A DNA stretch of 42,398 nt, taken from positions 73,189 to 115,586 of the forward strand of contig JAHBSS010000001.1 in NCBI GenBank assembly GCA_019639015.1. Reading direction: 5' to 3'. The DNA comes from Cryobacterium sp. GTDB lineage: Bacteria > Actinomycetota > Actinomycetes > Actinomycetales > Microbacteriaceae. Position numbers and translations under genes: made by a program. Positions 27,068 through 35,474 of this stretch are shown one piece after another; position 1 is the stretch's first letter, and every line of letters begins with the position of its first letter. Under the pieces are notes generated by a model. It was not told where the DNA came from and did not search any database. It saw only the letters and a program-made list of their open reading frames with translations.

Positions 27068-27073
27068 ACGCTA
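27068..27073 (-). promoter_or_regulatory. Leaderless -10 box of xth
   Basis: On the minus strand TAGCGT is followed by TTAGCC and then ATG 27061, a 6-nt spacing. Confidence 0.6.
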
Positions 27074-27176
27074 CCTTCTCCACCTCTTGAGCGTGGCAGA
27101 GTGGTTGCTTCCTTTAGCTTCACCTTTCGGTTGAATTTGCAAGCCCAGGTTGGCAATCTAGTTGCGCTTTGGCGAA

Positions 27177-27182
27177 TAGGCT
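27177..27182 (+). promoter_or_regulatory. Leaderless -10 box of pyrE
   Basis: TAGGCT ends 7 nt before GTG 27190. It lies inside the open frame that would start at TTG 27169, so it argues for the shorter PyrE. Confidence 0.6.
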
Positions 27183-27189
27183 TGACCCC

Positions 27190-27741
27190 GTGAAGGATGC
27201 CAGATCAGCGCTCGTTGAGTACATCTCAAGCGAGGCGGTTTTTCATGGCGACTTCGTTCTAACCAGTGGCGCCAAAGCCAAGTTTTATGTTGATTTGCGC
27301 AAAGTCAGTCTCGATCACAGGGTCGCACCGCTAATCGGTGAGGTGATGGTTGACCTTATTTCTGGAATTGCTGGAGTGAGTGCTGTTGGTGGCATGACGA
27401 TGGGTGCCGATCCGATCGCTACCTCGATAATGCATGCGAGCCTCAAAACCGAACACCCACTAGACGCGTTTGTGGTTCGCAAACAGCCAAAGGATCACGG
27501 TCGAGGTCGGCAAGTTGAGGGCCCGGACATTAGTGGAAAGCGGGTTGTCGTCGTAGAAGACACTTCAACAACTGGCGGTTCACCGTTAGCAGCGATCAAA
27601 GCTGTAGAGGCGGCCGGAGCGAAAGTTGCTGCTGTCGCTGTTGTGGTCGACCGCAATACCGGCGCGAAGGAAGCGATTGAAGCTGCTGGCTATTCTTATT
27701 TAGCGGCGCTTGGCCTTGAAGACCTTGGACTTACTAAATGA
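27190..27741 (+). CDS. pyrE: Orotate phosphoribosyltransferase
   Basis: 183 residues, a dimeric type I phosphoribosyltransferase converting orotate and PRPP to OMP in pyrimidine synthesis. Typical start KDARSALVEYISSEAVFHGDFVLTSG, then FYVDLRKVSLDH, the lysine loop VRKQPKDHGRG, and the PRPP motif VVVVEDTSTTGGS. GTG 27190 gives the usual N-terminus right before the conserved DAR...L segment; TTG 27169 is open in the same frame but would put the -10 box inside the gene. The stop codon overlaps the ATG of the septum-formation-type gene (ATGA). The rest of the pyrimidine genes are not in this window. Confidence 0.95.
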   Translation: MKDARSALVEYISSEAVFHGDFVLTSGAKAKFYVDLRKVSLDHRVAPLIGEVMVDLISGIAGVSAVGGMTMGADPIATSIMHASLKTEHPLDAFVVRKQPKDHGRGRQVEGPDISGKRVVVVEDTSTTGGSPLAAIKAVEAAGAKVAAVAVVVDRNTGAKEAIEAAGYSYLAALGLEDLGLTK

Positions 27742-28979
27742 GCGACAACAACTCGAATCTAGGTGCCGGTGAACCCACCGACGATGGGTTGGACGCCTGG
27801 TTTAACGCAAATTTCGGGGCAGCGAACCCCTCCCCTGCTGCGCCTGAGGAGGAGCGCAAGCCGGAGCCTGTCCTGCCGCCCGAGCCAAGACCGGAGCCCA
27901 CCCCCGAAATCAATCCCGAACCAAGATTCGAGCCAGCAACTCCATCGGAACCGGCCTCACCGGCGACCGGTAGGCATTCGATAATTTCGGATCCAGCACC
28001 CGTGTTTCCGGGATTTGAGACCCCGCTTGGAACAACACCTGTGATTCCAGGATTTGAGACCCCGCTTGGGGTGCCAACAGGAACGCAAACGGGGACACCC
28101 TCTGGGGCGCCAACCCCAATCCCGGCAGATACGCCTTTCACAAGCTCGCAAATACCGCCGCAGTTCACTCAACAGTCGCCCACAGAGAGTGAACCCCCAT
28201 TGCCTGTACCTCCGGAGACCCAGAGCGCGCCAACGAGTTCAACCCAAGCGGTTCTGGGCGGTGGCGGCATCGATGATCTGTTCGGTGAATCTAATTTTCA
28301 GGACTACGAAGCGGAACCACTTATTGGCAGATTACCTAGCGGGCCAAGAGAAAAAGCGGTTCGCCTCAAGCCTGGCCCCGCGGGCATCGGTAAAACCCAA
28401 AAAGTTCTTATGTGGATTGCAGGAGGTCTGGTCGCCGCACTCGCACTCGTGGTGCTGTTTTACTTCGGCACAAAACTTCCGGCTATGCTCGGGCCGGCAC
28501 CCGTGAAGGTAGCCCTGCCAACCGCGACCCCAAATCCCACCCCAACTGTGAAACCAATCGGACCGGTAGCTCCAGGGGAATACCGTTGGGATGAGCTACT
28601 GGGTGGCGAATGCATTGATCCTTATAACGGACCTTGGGTCGATAAGTACACGGTTGTTGATTGCGCTCAACCACACGCCGCCCAGTTGACAACTGTTGGT
28701 GAATTTGGAAACAACGGCAACCCTCTTGATCCATTCCCGGGACTCACTGCTCTGCAAAGTCAAATTGGGATTTTATGTACCAGTTCGGCGGTAATTGATT
28801 ACGCGGCAGCTGCGGCATATAGCGATATCCAATTCGAAGCAAGTTATCCGGTGGATGCTGCCCAATGGGTTAAGGGCGATCACAATTACTACTGTTTCGT
28901 GTCTCGATCATCTGAAGGTGCATTGACGGGATCGATTGCCGTACCTGAAGTTCCAGAGACGCCCACTCCAGCACCTTAA
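27738..28979 (+). CDS. Pro-rich membrane protein with septum-formation-type domain
   Basis: 413 residues in three parts. Residues 1-215 are acidic and Pro/Thr-rich, almost certainly disordered, and contain a 13-residue duplication (PGFETPLG twice at about 92-112). A single transmembrane helix follows at about 224-246 (VLMWIAGGLVAALALVVLFYF). The outer C-terminal domain (about 280-395) has the layout of the septum-formation domain: WDELLGGECIDP, YTVVDCAQPHAAQLTTVGEF and VKGDHNYYCFVSRS with paired Cys. Domain function is not established beyond its name. It is translationally coupled to pyrE (ATGA at 27738-27741) and ends 8 nt from the convergent amidohydrolase gene. Confidence 0.85.
   Translation: MSDNNSNLGAGEPTDDGLDAWFNANFGAANPSPAAPEEERKPEPVLPPEPRPEPTPEINPEPRFEPATPSEPASPATGRHSIISDPAPVFPGFETPLGTTPVIPGFETPLGVPTGTQTGTPSGAPTPIPADTPFTSSQIPPQFTQQSPTESEPPLPVPPETQSAPTSSTQAVLGGGGIDDLFGESNFQDYEAEPLIGRLPSGPREKAVRLKPGPAGIGKTQKVLMWIAGGLVAALALVVLFYFGTKLPAMLGPAPVKVALPTATPNPTPTVKPIGPVAPGEYRWDELLGGECIDPYNGPWVDKYTVVDCAQPHAAQLTTVGEFGNNGNPLDPFPGLTALQSQIGILCTSSAVIDYAAAAAYSDIQFEASYPVDAAQWVKGDHNYYCFVSRSSEGALTGSIAVPEVPETPTPAP
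28011..28069 (+). repeat. In-frame tandem duplication, 39-bp period
   Basis: The 20-bp block starting GGATTTGAGACC and ending CCGCTTGG occurs at 28011-28030 and, identical, at 28050-28069. The 39-bp period equals 13 codons, and the flanking sequence is a diverged second part of the unit. It lies in the disordered Pro-rich region, so the duplication is in frame and tolerated. Confidence 0.85.
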
Positions 28980-28987
28980 CGGGCGGA

Positions 28988-30634
28988 CTAGCTAGCGGAA
29001 TAAACTTGCTGTCCGCCAACGAAGGTTTGTTGCACCTTCGTCAATCCGATTTCCTTCGCCGGTAAATCGAAGGGATCTCGATCCAAAACCACCAGATCGG
29101 CTAGCTTTCCAACCTCGATTGAGCCTGCTTCGTCGCAATGATTCAAATAAGCCGAGCCGGCCGTGTAGGCGGTTAGAGAAGTTGCCAAATCTAGAGCTTG
29201 CTCAGGCAGGAACACTTCATATTCTTCTAGTTCTTGCCCGGGAGCGGCGAGGCGATTTACTGCGACATGAATTGCAGCGAACGGATCGGGGGTGCTAACA
29301 GACCAATCACTGCCAGCCGCCAAAGAAGCACCGCTACGAAACAAGTCTCCAAACGGATACTGCCAGGAACTTCGAGGCTCACCTAAGAACGGTAGTGTCA
29401 GATCGACCATTTGCGGCTCCAGTGCAGCCCAAAGTGATTGCATATTCGCGATGACCGCGAGTTGTCTGAACCTCGGAATATCTTCTGGATGAACTATCTG
29501 AAGGTGTGCAATATGGTGGCGGTTGTCGTTGAATCCATTTCGAGAGCGCGCAAACTCTATGGAATTAAGAGCTTCGCGAACCGCTCGATCCCCGATCGCA
29601 TGAAAATGAACTTGAAAACCAAGCGCATCGAGTTCTGGGACTGCTTCATTCAAAATTTTTGGGTCAACGAAAGAGATTCCAGAGTTATCGGTGTGACCAC
29701 CGTGGCCGTCACAATATGGCTCAAGCATGGCGGCGGTGAAATTTTCGGCGACACCGTCTTGCATGATTTTCACACTAGTTGCCTCGAATCGACCTGCCTT
29801 GTTCGCCCGCCGCCGTTCTACCATCTCAGGGATCTGTTCGAGTCCTCGAGACCGATCCCACCAAAGTGCACCAACAACTCTCGCGGTTAGCTGGCCAGAC
29901 GCTGCAGCAGTCATGTAGGCCGGAGTCGCATCACCCGCGTCACCGTAATCTCCCAAAATGGCATCCTGCCAACCGGTCACACCGAGCGAGTGCAAATACT
30001 CTTGGCCAATAAGTAGCGCTCGCAAATAGTCTTCGGCGGAAGTTTCCGGCAAAAGTCGGTTAACGAGAGTCATCGCACCTTCATGAAGAGTGCCACTCGG
30101 GGAACCACTCGAATCACGCTCAATTCGCCCATCAGTCGGGTCTGGGGTTGAGCTATCGATTCCGGCCAGCTCCAAAGCTTTCGAGTTCACCCAGGCGCCA
30201 TGACCGTCCCGGTTTGGAAGAAACACGGGTCGATCCGGAAATATCCGATCGAGGTCCGATTTGGTAGGCGTCCCTCCTGGGAAAGCCGCCATGCTCCAGC
30301 CGCCCCCCAGGATCCATTCTTTTTCTGGATTGGATTCGGAATAATCTTGAAGCTTCTGCAGATAGCCTTCCCTGGTTGACTCGTTTGAAAGGTCGCAACG
30401 GATTAGATCCAGCCCACCCCAAACCGCATGTACGTGAGAGTCTTGAAAGCCGGGTAGTAACATCCCGCCATCCAAATCAACAATTTGAGTTCCGGGACCT
30501 CTCAGTTCGAGGAGTTCGTCGTTTCCGACGGCAACTATTCGTTCACCTGCAACAGCAACGGCCGTCGCGGATTTTCGCACCGCAGTGGAGGTAAATACTT
30601 TGCCGCCGCGAAAAATCAGATCCACTTTATTCAT
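28988..30634 (-). CDS. YtcJ-like amidohydrolase
   Basis: 548 residues of the metal-dependent amidohydrolase superfamily, with an N- and C-terminal composite beta domain around a TIM barrel. Motifs: GGMLLPGFQDSHVHAVWGG (HxH metal pair), VKIMQDGVAENFTAAMLEPY, VHFHAIGDRAV and HHIAHLQIV (further His ligands), and AAGSDWSVSTPDP (metal Asp). ADLVVLDRDPFDLP is the usual C-terminal strand. YtcJ-type enzymes hydrolyse C-N bonds of amides or cyclic amides; the substrate here is unknown. ATG 30634 has GGAG 7 nt upstream. It lies 22 nt downstream of potC, the fifth gene of the polyamine operon, so it may act on an imported or acylated amine (inference). Confidence 0.88.
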   Translation of the reverse strand: MNKVDLIFRGGKVFTSTAVRKSATAVAVAGERIVAVGNDELLELRGPGTQIVDLDGGMLLPGFQDSHVHAVWGGLDLIRCDLSNESTREGYLQKLQDYSESNPEKEWILGGGWSMAAFPGGTPTKSDLDRIFPDRPVFLPNRDGHGAWVNSKALELAGIDSSTPDPTDGRIERDSSGSPSGTLHEGAMTLVNRLLPETSAEDYLRALLIGQEYLHSLGVTGWQDAILGDYGDAGDATPAYMTAAASGQLTARVVGALWWDRSRGLEQIPEMVERRRANKAGRFEATSVKIMQDGVAENFTAAMLEPYCDGHGGHTDNSGISFVDPKILNEAVPELDALGFQVHFHAIGDRAVREALNSIEFARSRNGFNDNRHHIAHLQIVHPEDIPRFRQLAVIANMQSLWAALEPQMVDLTLPFLGEPRSSWQYPFGDLFRSGASLAAGSDWSVSTPDPFAAIHVAVNRLAAPGQELEEYEVFLPEQALDLATSLTAYTAGSAYLNHCDEAGSIEVGKLADLVVLDRDPFDLPAKEIGLTKVQQTFVGGQQVYSAS

Positions 30635-30656
30635 TTGAAACTCCAAATCAGTCTGA

Positions 30657-31520
30657 TCAGCCGGCCATGGTACGAGCAATTTGCGAGGCTGAATCCCCTG
30701 ACTTCTTCAAAACCACGGCAACTAGAGCGAGCGCCCCAAGCGTAAGAACTAGCATCACAACAGACATTGAGGCTATGTCCGGTCTAAGACCTGTGCGCAC
30801 CGAACTCAGTACGTAAACCGGCCAAGGTGTTGTTCCAGACACTTGAACAAAAGACGCAACGATCGTGTTGTCCAAACCCAAGGTAAACGAGAGCAGACCG
30901 CCCGCAAGCACCGCTGGCATAGCTAGTGGAAGGGTAATTTTCCAAAATGTGCGAGCCGGTGGTGCATACAAATCGGCTGACGCTTCTTCGAGGTTCTCGT
31001 TAAGCCCAACCAATCGAGATCTCACGATGTATGTAACTACCGCGGTTGAAAATAGGGATTGTCCAACGACCAAACGCACAATACCGTCATTGAAAATTCC
31101 AAGCCCGAGGTCTTGGCCTAGGAACACCACCCAAGGCAGCAGTGAAACTGCGTCCACTATTTCAGGGGTAATTGCCACAAAAAGTAGGAGCACCGAAAAC
31201 CAAGCGACCCATTTTCCTGGCCTTCTTGCCATTGCCACTCCGGCAAGAGTTCCGAGCAACGTTGCCAGCAATGCCGAAAATACCCCAGCTCGAAGACTCA
31301 CCCAGACCGAGCTGGTCACCGCGGTTTTTTCAAGCATCGCTTGATAGCCGTCAAACCCGAATCCGTCCCAAGCGGCAAGCAGCCGGCCGGAGTTAAACGA
31401 ATAGACAAAGATCACAATTATTGGCGCGAACAAGAAAATGAAGACGATTACGCTCCAGACTCCCAAACTCGCTTCGGTGAGTTTGAACTGTCTGCGTGGT
31501 TTGGAGTTCGTGCTGGTCAT
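30657..31520 (-). CDS. potC: Polyamine-type ABC transporter permease PotC
   Basis: 287 residues with six membrane helices. The EAA loop lies in the cytoplasmic stretch LNENLEEASADLYAPPARTFWKITLPLAMPAVLAG, where EASADLYAPPARTFWKITLP matches the PotC/PotI family. The extracellular start FVYSFNSGR is also typical of PotC. It forms the membrane channel with PotB. ATG 31520 overlaps the potB stop codon (ATGA at 31517-31520). The real substrate may be spermidine, putrescine or a related cationic amine. Confidence 0.92.
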   Translation of the reverse strand: MTSTNSKPRRQFKLTEASLGVWSVIVFIFLFAPIIVIFVYSFNSGRLLAAWDGFGFDGYQAMLEKTAVTSSVWVSLRAGVFSALLATLLGTLAGVAMARRPGKWVAWFSVLLLFVAITPEIVDAVSLLPWVVFLGQDLGLGIFNDGIVRLVVGQSLFSTAVVTYIVRSRLVGLNENLEEASADLYAPPARTFWKITLPLAMPAVLAGGLLSFTLGLDNTIVASFVQVSGTTPWPVYVLSSVRTGLRPDIASMSVVMLVLTLGALALVAVVLKKSGDSASQIARTMAG

Positions 31521-32410
31521 TTCGCCATCCCAATCACAAGTTTCCTGCTTCGTGAGAACGGCAAGATAGCCAACCAGATAATCAAACCTGCCAGAGCCGC
31601 CGATAGCAGAATCACGACTATCAGCAACACCGCCATTGCAGACCCGAGTGCCCAGTTCTGCGCTGTCTGGAATTGACTGGCTACGAGCACCCCGGCCATG
31701 TTTCCTTTCGCGCCACCTAGAACTTTCGCCGTGATGTAATCACCCATCAGCGGGATATAAACCAGAATGGTTCCGACGATAATTCCTGGCATAGCTAGCG
31801 GAATCGTGACTCGGAACAACGTTGCGATCCGCCCGGCCCCAAGATCCTTGCTCGCCTCTCTCATCTCATTGCTAACTCGGTCAAATGCGACAAAAAGAGG
31901 CAAGATCATGAGAGGCAGATAGTTGTAGACAACCCCAAGTAACACGGCACTTCTCGTGTACAGGATGTCGAGCGGACCGTGGATTATTCCGACACTTGAT
32001 AGGGCGGTCGCGAGCCAACCGTGAGGAGCGAGAATGATTTGCCAACCAATGGTTCTGACCAAAAAGTTTGTCCAATACGGAACCATCACTAAAGCAAGCA
32101 GCAGTCCCCTGAATCGAACGGGAACTTTCACGGACATCCAGTAGGCGACGGGGAAGGCAATGAGAAGGCAGAGTATCGTCCCCGCCAGACCTACCCACAG
32201 GGTGTTCCAGAACGTTGTGAAGAATGTTGGATTAAGCGCTTCCGCGTATCGATCGAATGAAAGTTTGTCATTCGCGTGACTTGCGAATATTCCTGGCTTG
32301 TAGCCGAAGCTGAACCAAAGCACCATGAGCACAGGTGCCACAAAGAATATAAGCAACCAACCAATTGCCGGAATGGCAAGAGTTGGCCGCGGAAGGCGAA
32401 ATCCACTCAC
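31517..32410 (-). CDS. potB: Polyamine-type ABC transporter permease PotB
   Basis: 297 residues with six membrane helices. WLLIFFVAPVLMVLWFSFGY opens the first helix; YWTNFLVRTIGWQIILAPHGWL is a segment shared by PotB/PotH proteins. The EAA loop is FVAFDRVSNEMREASKDLGAGRIATLFRVTIPLAMPG, with the conserved EASKDLGA core. ATG 32410 lies one base after the potD stop codon, and potC overlaps the 3' end by 4 nt. Confidence 0.92.
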   Translation of the reverse strand: MSGFRLPRPTLAIPAIGWLLIFFVAPVLMVLWFSFGYKPGIFASHANDKLSFDRYAEALNPTFFTTFWNTLWVGLAGTILCLLIAFPVAYWMSVKVPVRFRGLLLALVMVPYWTNFLVRTIGWQIILAPHGWLATALSSVGIIHGPLDILYTRSAVLLGVVYNYLPLMILPLFVAFDRVSNEMREASKDLGAGRIATLFRVTIPLAMPGIIVGTILVYIPLMGDYITAKVLGGAKGNMAGVLVASQFQTAQNWALGSAMAVLLIVVILLSAALAGLIIWLAILPFSRSRKLVIGMAK

Positions 32411-32411
32411 C

Positions 32412-33578
32412 TTACGCGCCCGCTGCAGCCTTCATCTTGTTCCAAATGTCGACCGTTCGCGCCTGGGCTTCGTTGATTTCCGCGGTCTTCATTGTTGCAA
32501 GTTGTTCCGGAGTGAAGAACACGAGGTCTAGCATCTCGAGTCCTTCTTCCTTTGCTTTCTCTTCTATCCCTGTGCCACCCGTGTGATAACCGATGTAGTC
32601 GAGTTCCTTAAGGGAGTTCGCTGGCTCCAGCACATAGTTGATGAATGCGTGAGCGGACTTCGGGTGCGGAGCACCTTCAGCAATTGCCCAGTTGTCCATC
32701 CAGAGTTCCGTTGCCGGAGAGCCAAGTACCCACTGCCACTTGTCTGGATCGTCACTTTCGGAGATTCCGAGTCTTGCATCGCCGTTCCAGATTTGGATTA
32801 GCGATTGGAGGCTCTGCACTACGGCATCGGAACCCGGGTTGGAATTGAAGGAGGCAACGTGTTTTGCAAACGTGTTAACCAAATAGTCTTCCGCCGCGTC
32901 GATATCTTCCTTCTTGGTGGTGTTCCAATCGATGCCGTGAGCCCAGTAATACATTCCCGTGATTTCACCCGGGTCATCTAGCACCGAGACACTACCGCTG
33001 GCCTCGTTTTCTGCGGCGTCGAAGAAGTCATTCCAAGTGAGCAACTCACGCTTAATCACGGTTTTGTCATAAACAAATCCGGTGGTTCCCCATGCCTTAC
33101 AAATCGAATAGTCATTATTCGGATCCCAGTCGCGTCCCAAGAACGCCGGATCCATGTACTTGATATTTGGAATCAGACTGTGGTCTAGCTTGGTTAGCAG
33201 CTTGTTTTGCACCATTTGGGGAATAAAAGGTCCAGTCGGTACGACGATGTCGTAGCCGCTTGTGCCTTTGGCCTCGGTGAGCTTCGAAATCATTTCTTCA
33301 TTTGAACCGAATGAGTCGACGGTCAGTTTGGGTCCGAGCTTCTTCGTAAATCCGGTAAGTACTTCGGGAGCGTCGTAATCCCCCCACGAGTACATTGAGA
33401 GGCTACCTTCGAGTCCGTTTTTTAGAATTGCATCCGGTGAGCTGCAGGCCGCAAGGAACGCGGCGCCACCGGCTGCAGCGGCGAAGCTCAGGAATCGCCG
33501 TCGATTGAGTTCTTGAGTGATAATTTTCGCCGCAGGTGCACTTGCAAGGATCTTTAGTTGACTGTTTTCGCTTTTCAT
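32412..33578 (-). CDS. potD: Polyamine-binding lipoprotein PotD, Tat-type
   Basis: 388 residues, the substrate-binding protein of the transporter. The signal peptide at about 20-45 has the twin-arginine motif RRRFLSF (26-32) and ends in the lipobox LAAC (42-45), so it is probably exported folded by Tat and lipidated at Cys45. The mature domain starts GSLSMYSWGDYDAPEVLTGF and includes TPVSDWV-type substrate loops in PTGPFIPQMVQ and NYDVVVP-like GYDIVVPTG, all of the PotD/PotF layout. ATG 33578 is one base after the potA stop (TGACATG), with GAGGAAGCG as ribosome site inside the end of potA. An open frame runs 16 codons upstream but overlaps potA. Confidence 0.92.
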   Translation of the reverse strand: MKSENSQLKILASAPAAKIITQELNRRRFLSFAAAAGGAAFLAACSSPDAILKNGLEGSLSMYSWGDYDAPEVLTGFTKKLGPKLTVDSFGSNEEMISKLTEAKGTSGYDIVVPTGPFIPQMVQNKLLTKLDHSLIPNIKYMDPAFLGRDWDPNNDYSICKAWGTTGFVYDKTVIKRELLTWNDFFDAAENEASGSVSVLDDPGEITGMYYWAHGIDWNTTKKEDIDAAEDYLVNTFAKHVASFNSNPGSDAVVQSLQSLIQIWNGDARLGISESDDPDKWQWVLGSPATELWMDNWAIAEGAPHPKSAHAFINYVLEPANSLKELDYIGYHTGGTGIEEKAKEEGLEMLDLVFFTPEQLATMKTAEINEAQARTVDIWNKMKAAAGA

Positions 33579-33579
33579 G

Positions 33580-34728
33580 TCACTTCGCTTCCTCTTCTTC
33601 TTGTTTTGCGTTTTCTTCATGAGCATGGAACATGAGCACGCTCTCTGACGTCCAACTGCACCATACGTTTGATTTCAGTTCTAATTTGGGGGCACCTGGT
33701 CGGGGTCTGCGAGCCAGAATCGTTTGACCGCCTGCGATGTCGACCAAGTACTGCAAAGTTTCACCAAGGTGCGAAACGCTCACTAACTTTCCAAGCACTT
33801 TGTTGAAACTGCTGTGTGGTTCTAATTGACCGATCTCAACATCCTCGGGGCGGATTGCGGCCCTCACCGGAGTGCCTGTCGGTTCTGCAAGTCTTGTCGC
33901 AGAACGAATCGACAGTTTGGAATTTTCTAACAGTCCAGACTCGTTCAGTTTGCCTTCGAAAAAGTTTTGTTGACCGATGAAGCCGGCAACATAAGCGGAT
34001 GCTGGCGCGCTGTAAATCGTTTCCGCATCCGCCAATTGCTCGATTTTGCCGTCGCGCATGATCGCAATCCGGTCACTCATCGAGAGCGCTTCACCTTGAT
34101 CGTGCGTCACGAAAATGAACGTGATCCCAAGTTGGGACTGCAACAACTTCAACTCCAATTGCATCTCTTCGCGCAATTGGCGATCCAAAGCGCCCAGCGG
34201 TTCATCCAATAGGAGCACCGCCGGTCGGTTTATCAGTGCGCGAGCCAGAGCGATGCGTTGTTGCTGTCCTCCAGAAAGTTGCGTCGGCTTTCGGTCCGCG
34301 AAGGAGCGCATCTTGACCATCTCAAGAGAGGAAATAACCCGCTCCCGAATCTCTGACTTTGGAACTTTCTTTTGTTGAAGACCATAAGCAATGTTTTCGG
34401 CCACAGTTAAATGCGGGAATAACGCATAGGCCTGAAATACCGTGTTTACGTTCCTCTTATAGGGAGGTACCCCAAGAACACTCTCGCCCGATATTCGAAT
34501 TGACCCTGAATCTGGAGTTTCGAAACCTGCCAGCATTCGCAAAGTAGTGGTCTTTCCACAGCCTGAAGGCCCAAGCAAAGAAAGAAACTCTCCTGGCTCA
34601 ACTCGAAGATCAATGTCGTTCACTGCTACGGCATCGCCGAATTTCTTGGTGACCGATTCAAGAACTACAGTTCCAATTGGTTCGTCTAGTTGTGCTCTTG
34701 TTTCGGCAGTTACTGCGTTGGAAGTCAC
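33580..34728 (-). CDS. potA: Polyamine-type ABC transporter ATPase PotA
   Basis: 382 residues. The nucleotide-binding domain (about 20-255) has LGPSGCGKTTTLRML (Walker A), QAYALFPHLTVAENIAYGL (Q-loop), LSGGQQQRIALARAL (signature), VLLLDEPLGALDRQLR (Walker B) and FVTHDQGEAL (H-loop). A C-terminal regulatory TOBE domain (PVRAAIRPEDVEIG and SVSHLGETLQYLVD) follows, as in PotA. The tail EENAKQEEEEAK is strongly acidic and overlaps the potD ribosome site at DNA level. GTG 34728 has AAGGAC about 9 nt upstream. First gene of the operon; the 194-nt gap before the next gene (34729-34922) must hold its promoter, but no clear -35/-10 pair stands out. A small dyad TACGA/TCGTA (34775-34790) is present there. 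Confidence 0.94.
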   Translation of the reverse strand: MTSNAVTAETRAQLDEPIGTVVLESVTKKFGDAVAVNDIDLRVEPGEFLSLLGPSGCGKTTTLRMLAGFETPDSGSIRISGESVLGVPPYKRNVNTVFQAYALFPHLTVAENIAYGLQQKKVPKSEIRERVISSLEMVKMRSFADRKPTQLSGGQQQRIALARALINRPAVLLLDEPLGALDRQLREEMQLELKLLQSQLGITFIFVTHDQGEALSMSDRIAIMRDGKIEQLADAETIYSAPASAYVAGFIGQQNFFEGKLNESGLLENSKLSIRSATRLAEPTGTPVRAAIRPEDVEIGQLEPHSSFNKVLGKLVSVSHLGETLQYLVDIAGGQTILARRPRPGAPKLELKSNVWCSWTSESVLMFHAHEENAKQEEEEAK

Positions 34729-34909
34729 GTCGTTGTGTCCTTGCCCAATTTCGTCGTCAACTACTATCGGATTCTACGAAGTCAATCGTAAAACTGGAAG
34801 ATACGCAACGGTTTCAATGTCATTTGCAAGATTTTGCCGCGTTTTTCGTAAGTTGACGGTTGTGAAACCTTAGGTATTTGAAATCAAACTCATTCAAACC
34901 ATCGTGGCG

Positions 34910-34915
34910 TATCGT
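34910..34915 (+). promoter_or_regulatory. Leaderless -10 box of the thioesterase gene
   Basis: TATCGT ends 7 nt before GTG 34923. It supports this start over the longer frame from 34878. Confidence 0.5.
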
Positions 34916-34922
34916 AGGGGCG

Positions 34923-35471
34923 GTGAATCTGATTTGGCGCACCCTCTTGCACTTTTTTCTACCGGTTCAGTCAATGAACGATCCGACTGAAGTTTATTCG
35001 ACAAGGCTTCGAGTCCTACCGACGGATCTTGACGTAAACGGACACATGAACAACGGGCGCTACTTATCAATCTCCGACATTGGACGACTGGAATTGCTAA
35101 AGGCGGCGGGTCTTTGGAAAGCGATGCGCAAGCGTGGTTGGTACCCGGTAGTTGCCAGCTCAACGATCAGTTTTAGAAAGTCTCTAAAGCCTTGGCAGCG
35201 CTTCAACTTGGAAACTCGATTCATTGGCATGAGCGGCAAAAACGTGTTCATGGAGCAACGATTTACCGTAGAAGGCGAAATTTACGCCAAGATGTTCCTC
35301 GCCGGTCGATTCTTGAAAGACTCTGGCGGTCATGTACCTATGGATGAGGTAGTCGCCTTCTTGGGGATTGAAGGCACCGAATCGAAGCTTCCTTCTTGGC
35401 TCAACCGGTGGGTCGAGGATGTGAAACTACCGTCTACTCGGGATGAAGCTCCAAGCAACTGGAACCACTAG
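34923..35471 (+). CDS. Acyl-CoA thioesterase, hotdog fold (4HBT type)
   Basis: 182 residues. LRVLPTDLDVNGHMNNGRYL is the thioesterase active-site segment, with the catalytic Asp in DLDVNGHMNN; RKRGWYPVVASSTISFRKSLKPWQRF and NVFMEQRFTVEGEIYA complete the hotdog sheet. The N-terminus NLIWRTLLHFFLP is hydrophobic, as in related actinobacterial proteins, and may lie on the membrane. It would cleave a long-chain or aromatic acyl-CoA; the specific substrate is not clear. The frame continues upstream to 34878 but GTG 34923 fits the leaderless box. Convergent with the Lrp gene, with only 3 nt between the ends. Confidence 0.85.
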   Translation: MNLIWRTLLHFFLPVQSMNDPTEVYSTRLRVLPTDLDVNGHMNNGRYLSISDIGRLELLKAAGLWKAMRKRGWYPVVASSTISFRKSLKPWQRFNLETRFIGMSGKNVFMEQRFTVEGEIYAKMFLAGRFLKDSGGHVPMDEVVAFLGIEGTESKLPSWLNRWVEDVKLPSTRDEAPSNWNH

Positions 35472-35474
35472 AAA

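Noticed and set aside
27169-27189. TTG 27169 as the start of pyrE
   Set aside because: The leaderless -10 box would be inside the gene and the extra seven residues are not part of the usual PyrE N-terminus.
28011-28069. Repeat considered as the start of a CRISPR array
   Set aside because: Only two copies, in frame inside a gene, with no cas gene in the window.
27734-28168. Gly/Val/Ser-rich open frame on the minus strand across the Pro-rich gene
   Set aside because: The low-complexity repeat-like protein is the mirror of the Pro-rich coding sequence on the other strand.
34775-34790. TACGA/TCGTA dyad upstream of potA as an operator
   Set aside because: The 5-bp arms are too short to separate from chance; mentioned only as context for potA.
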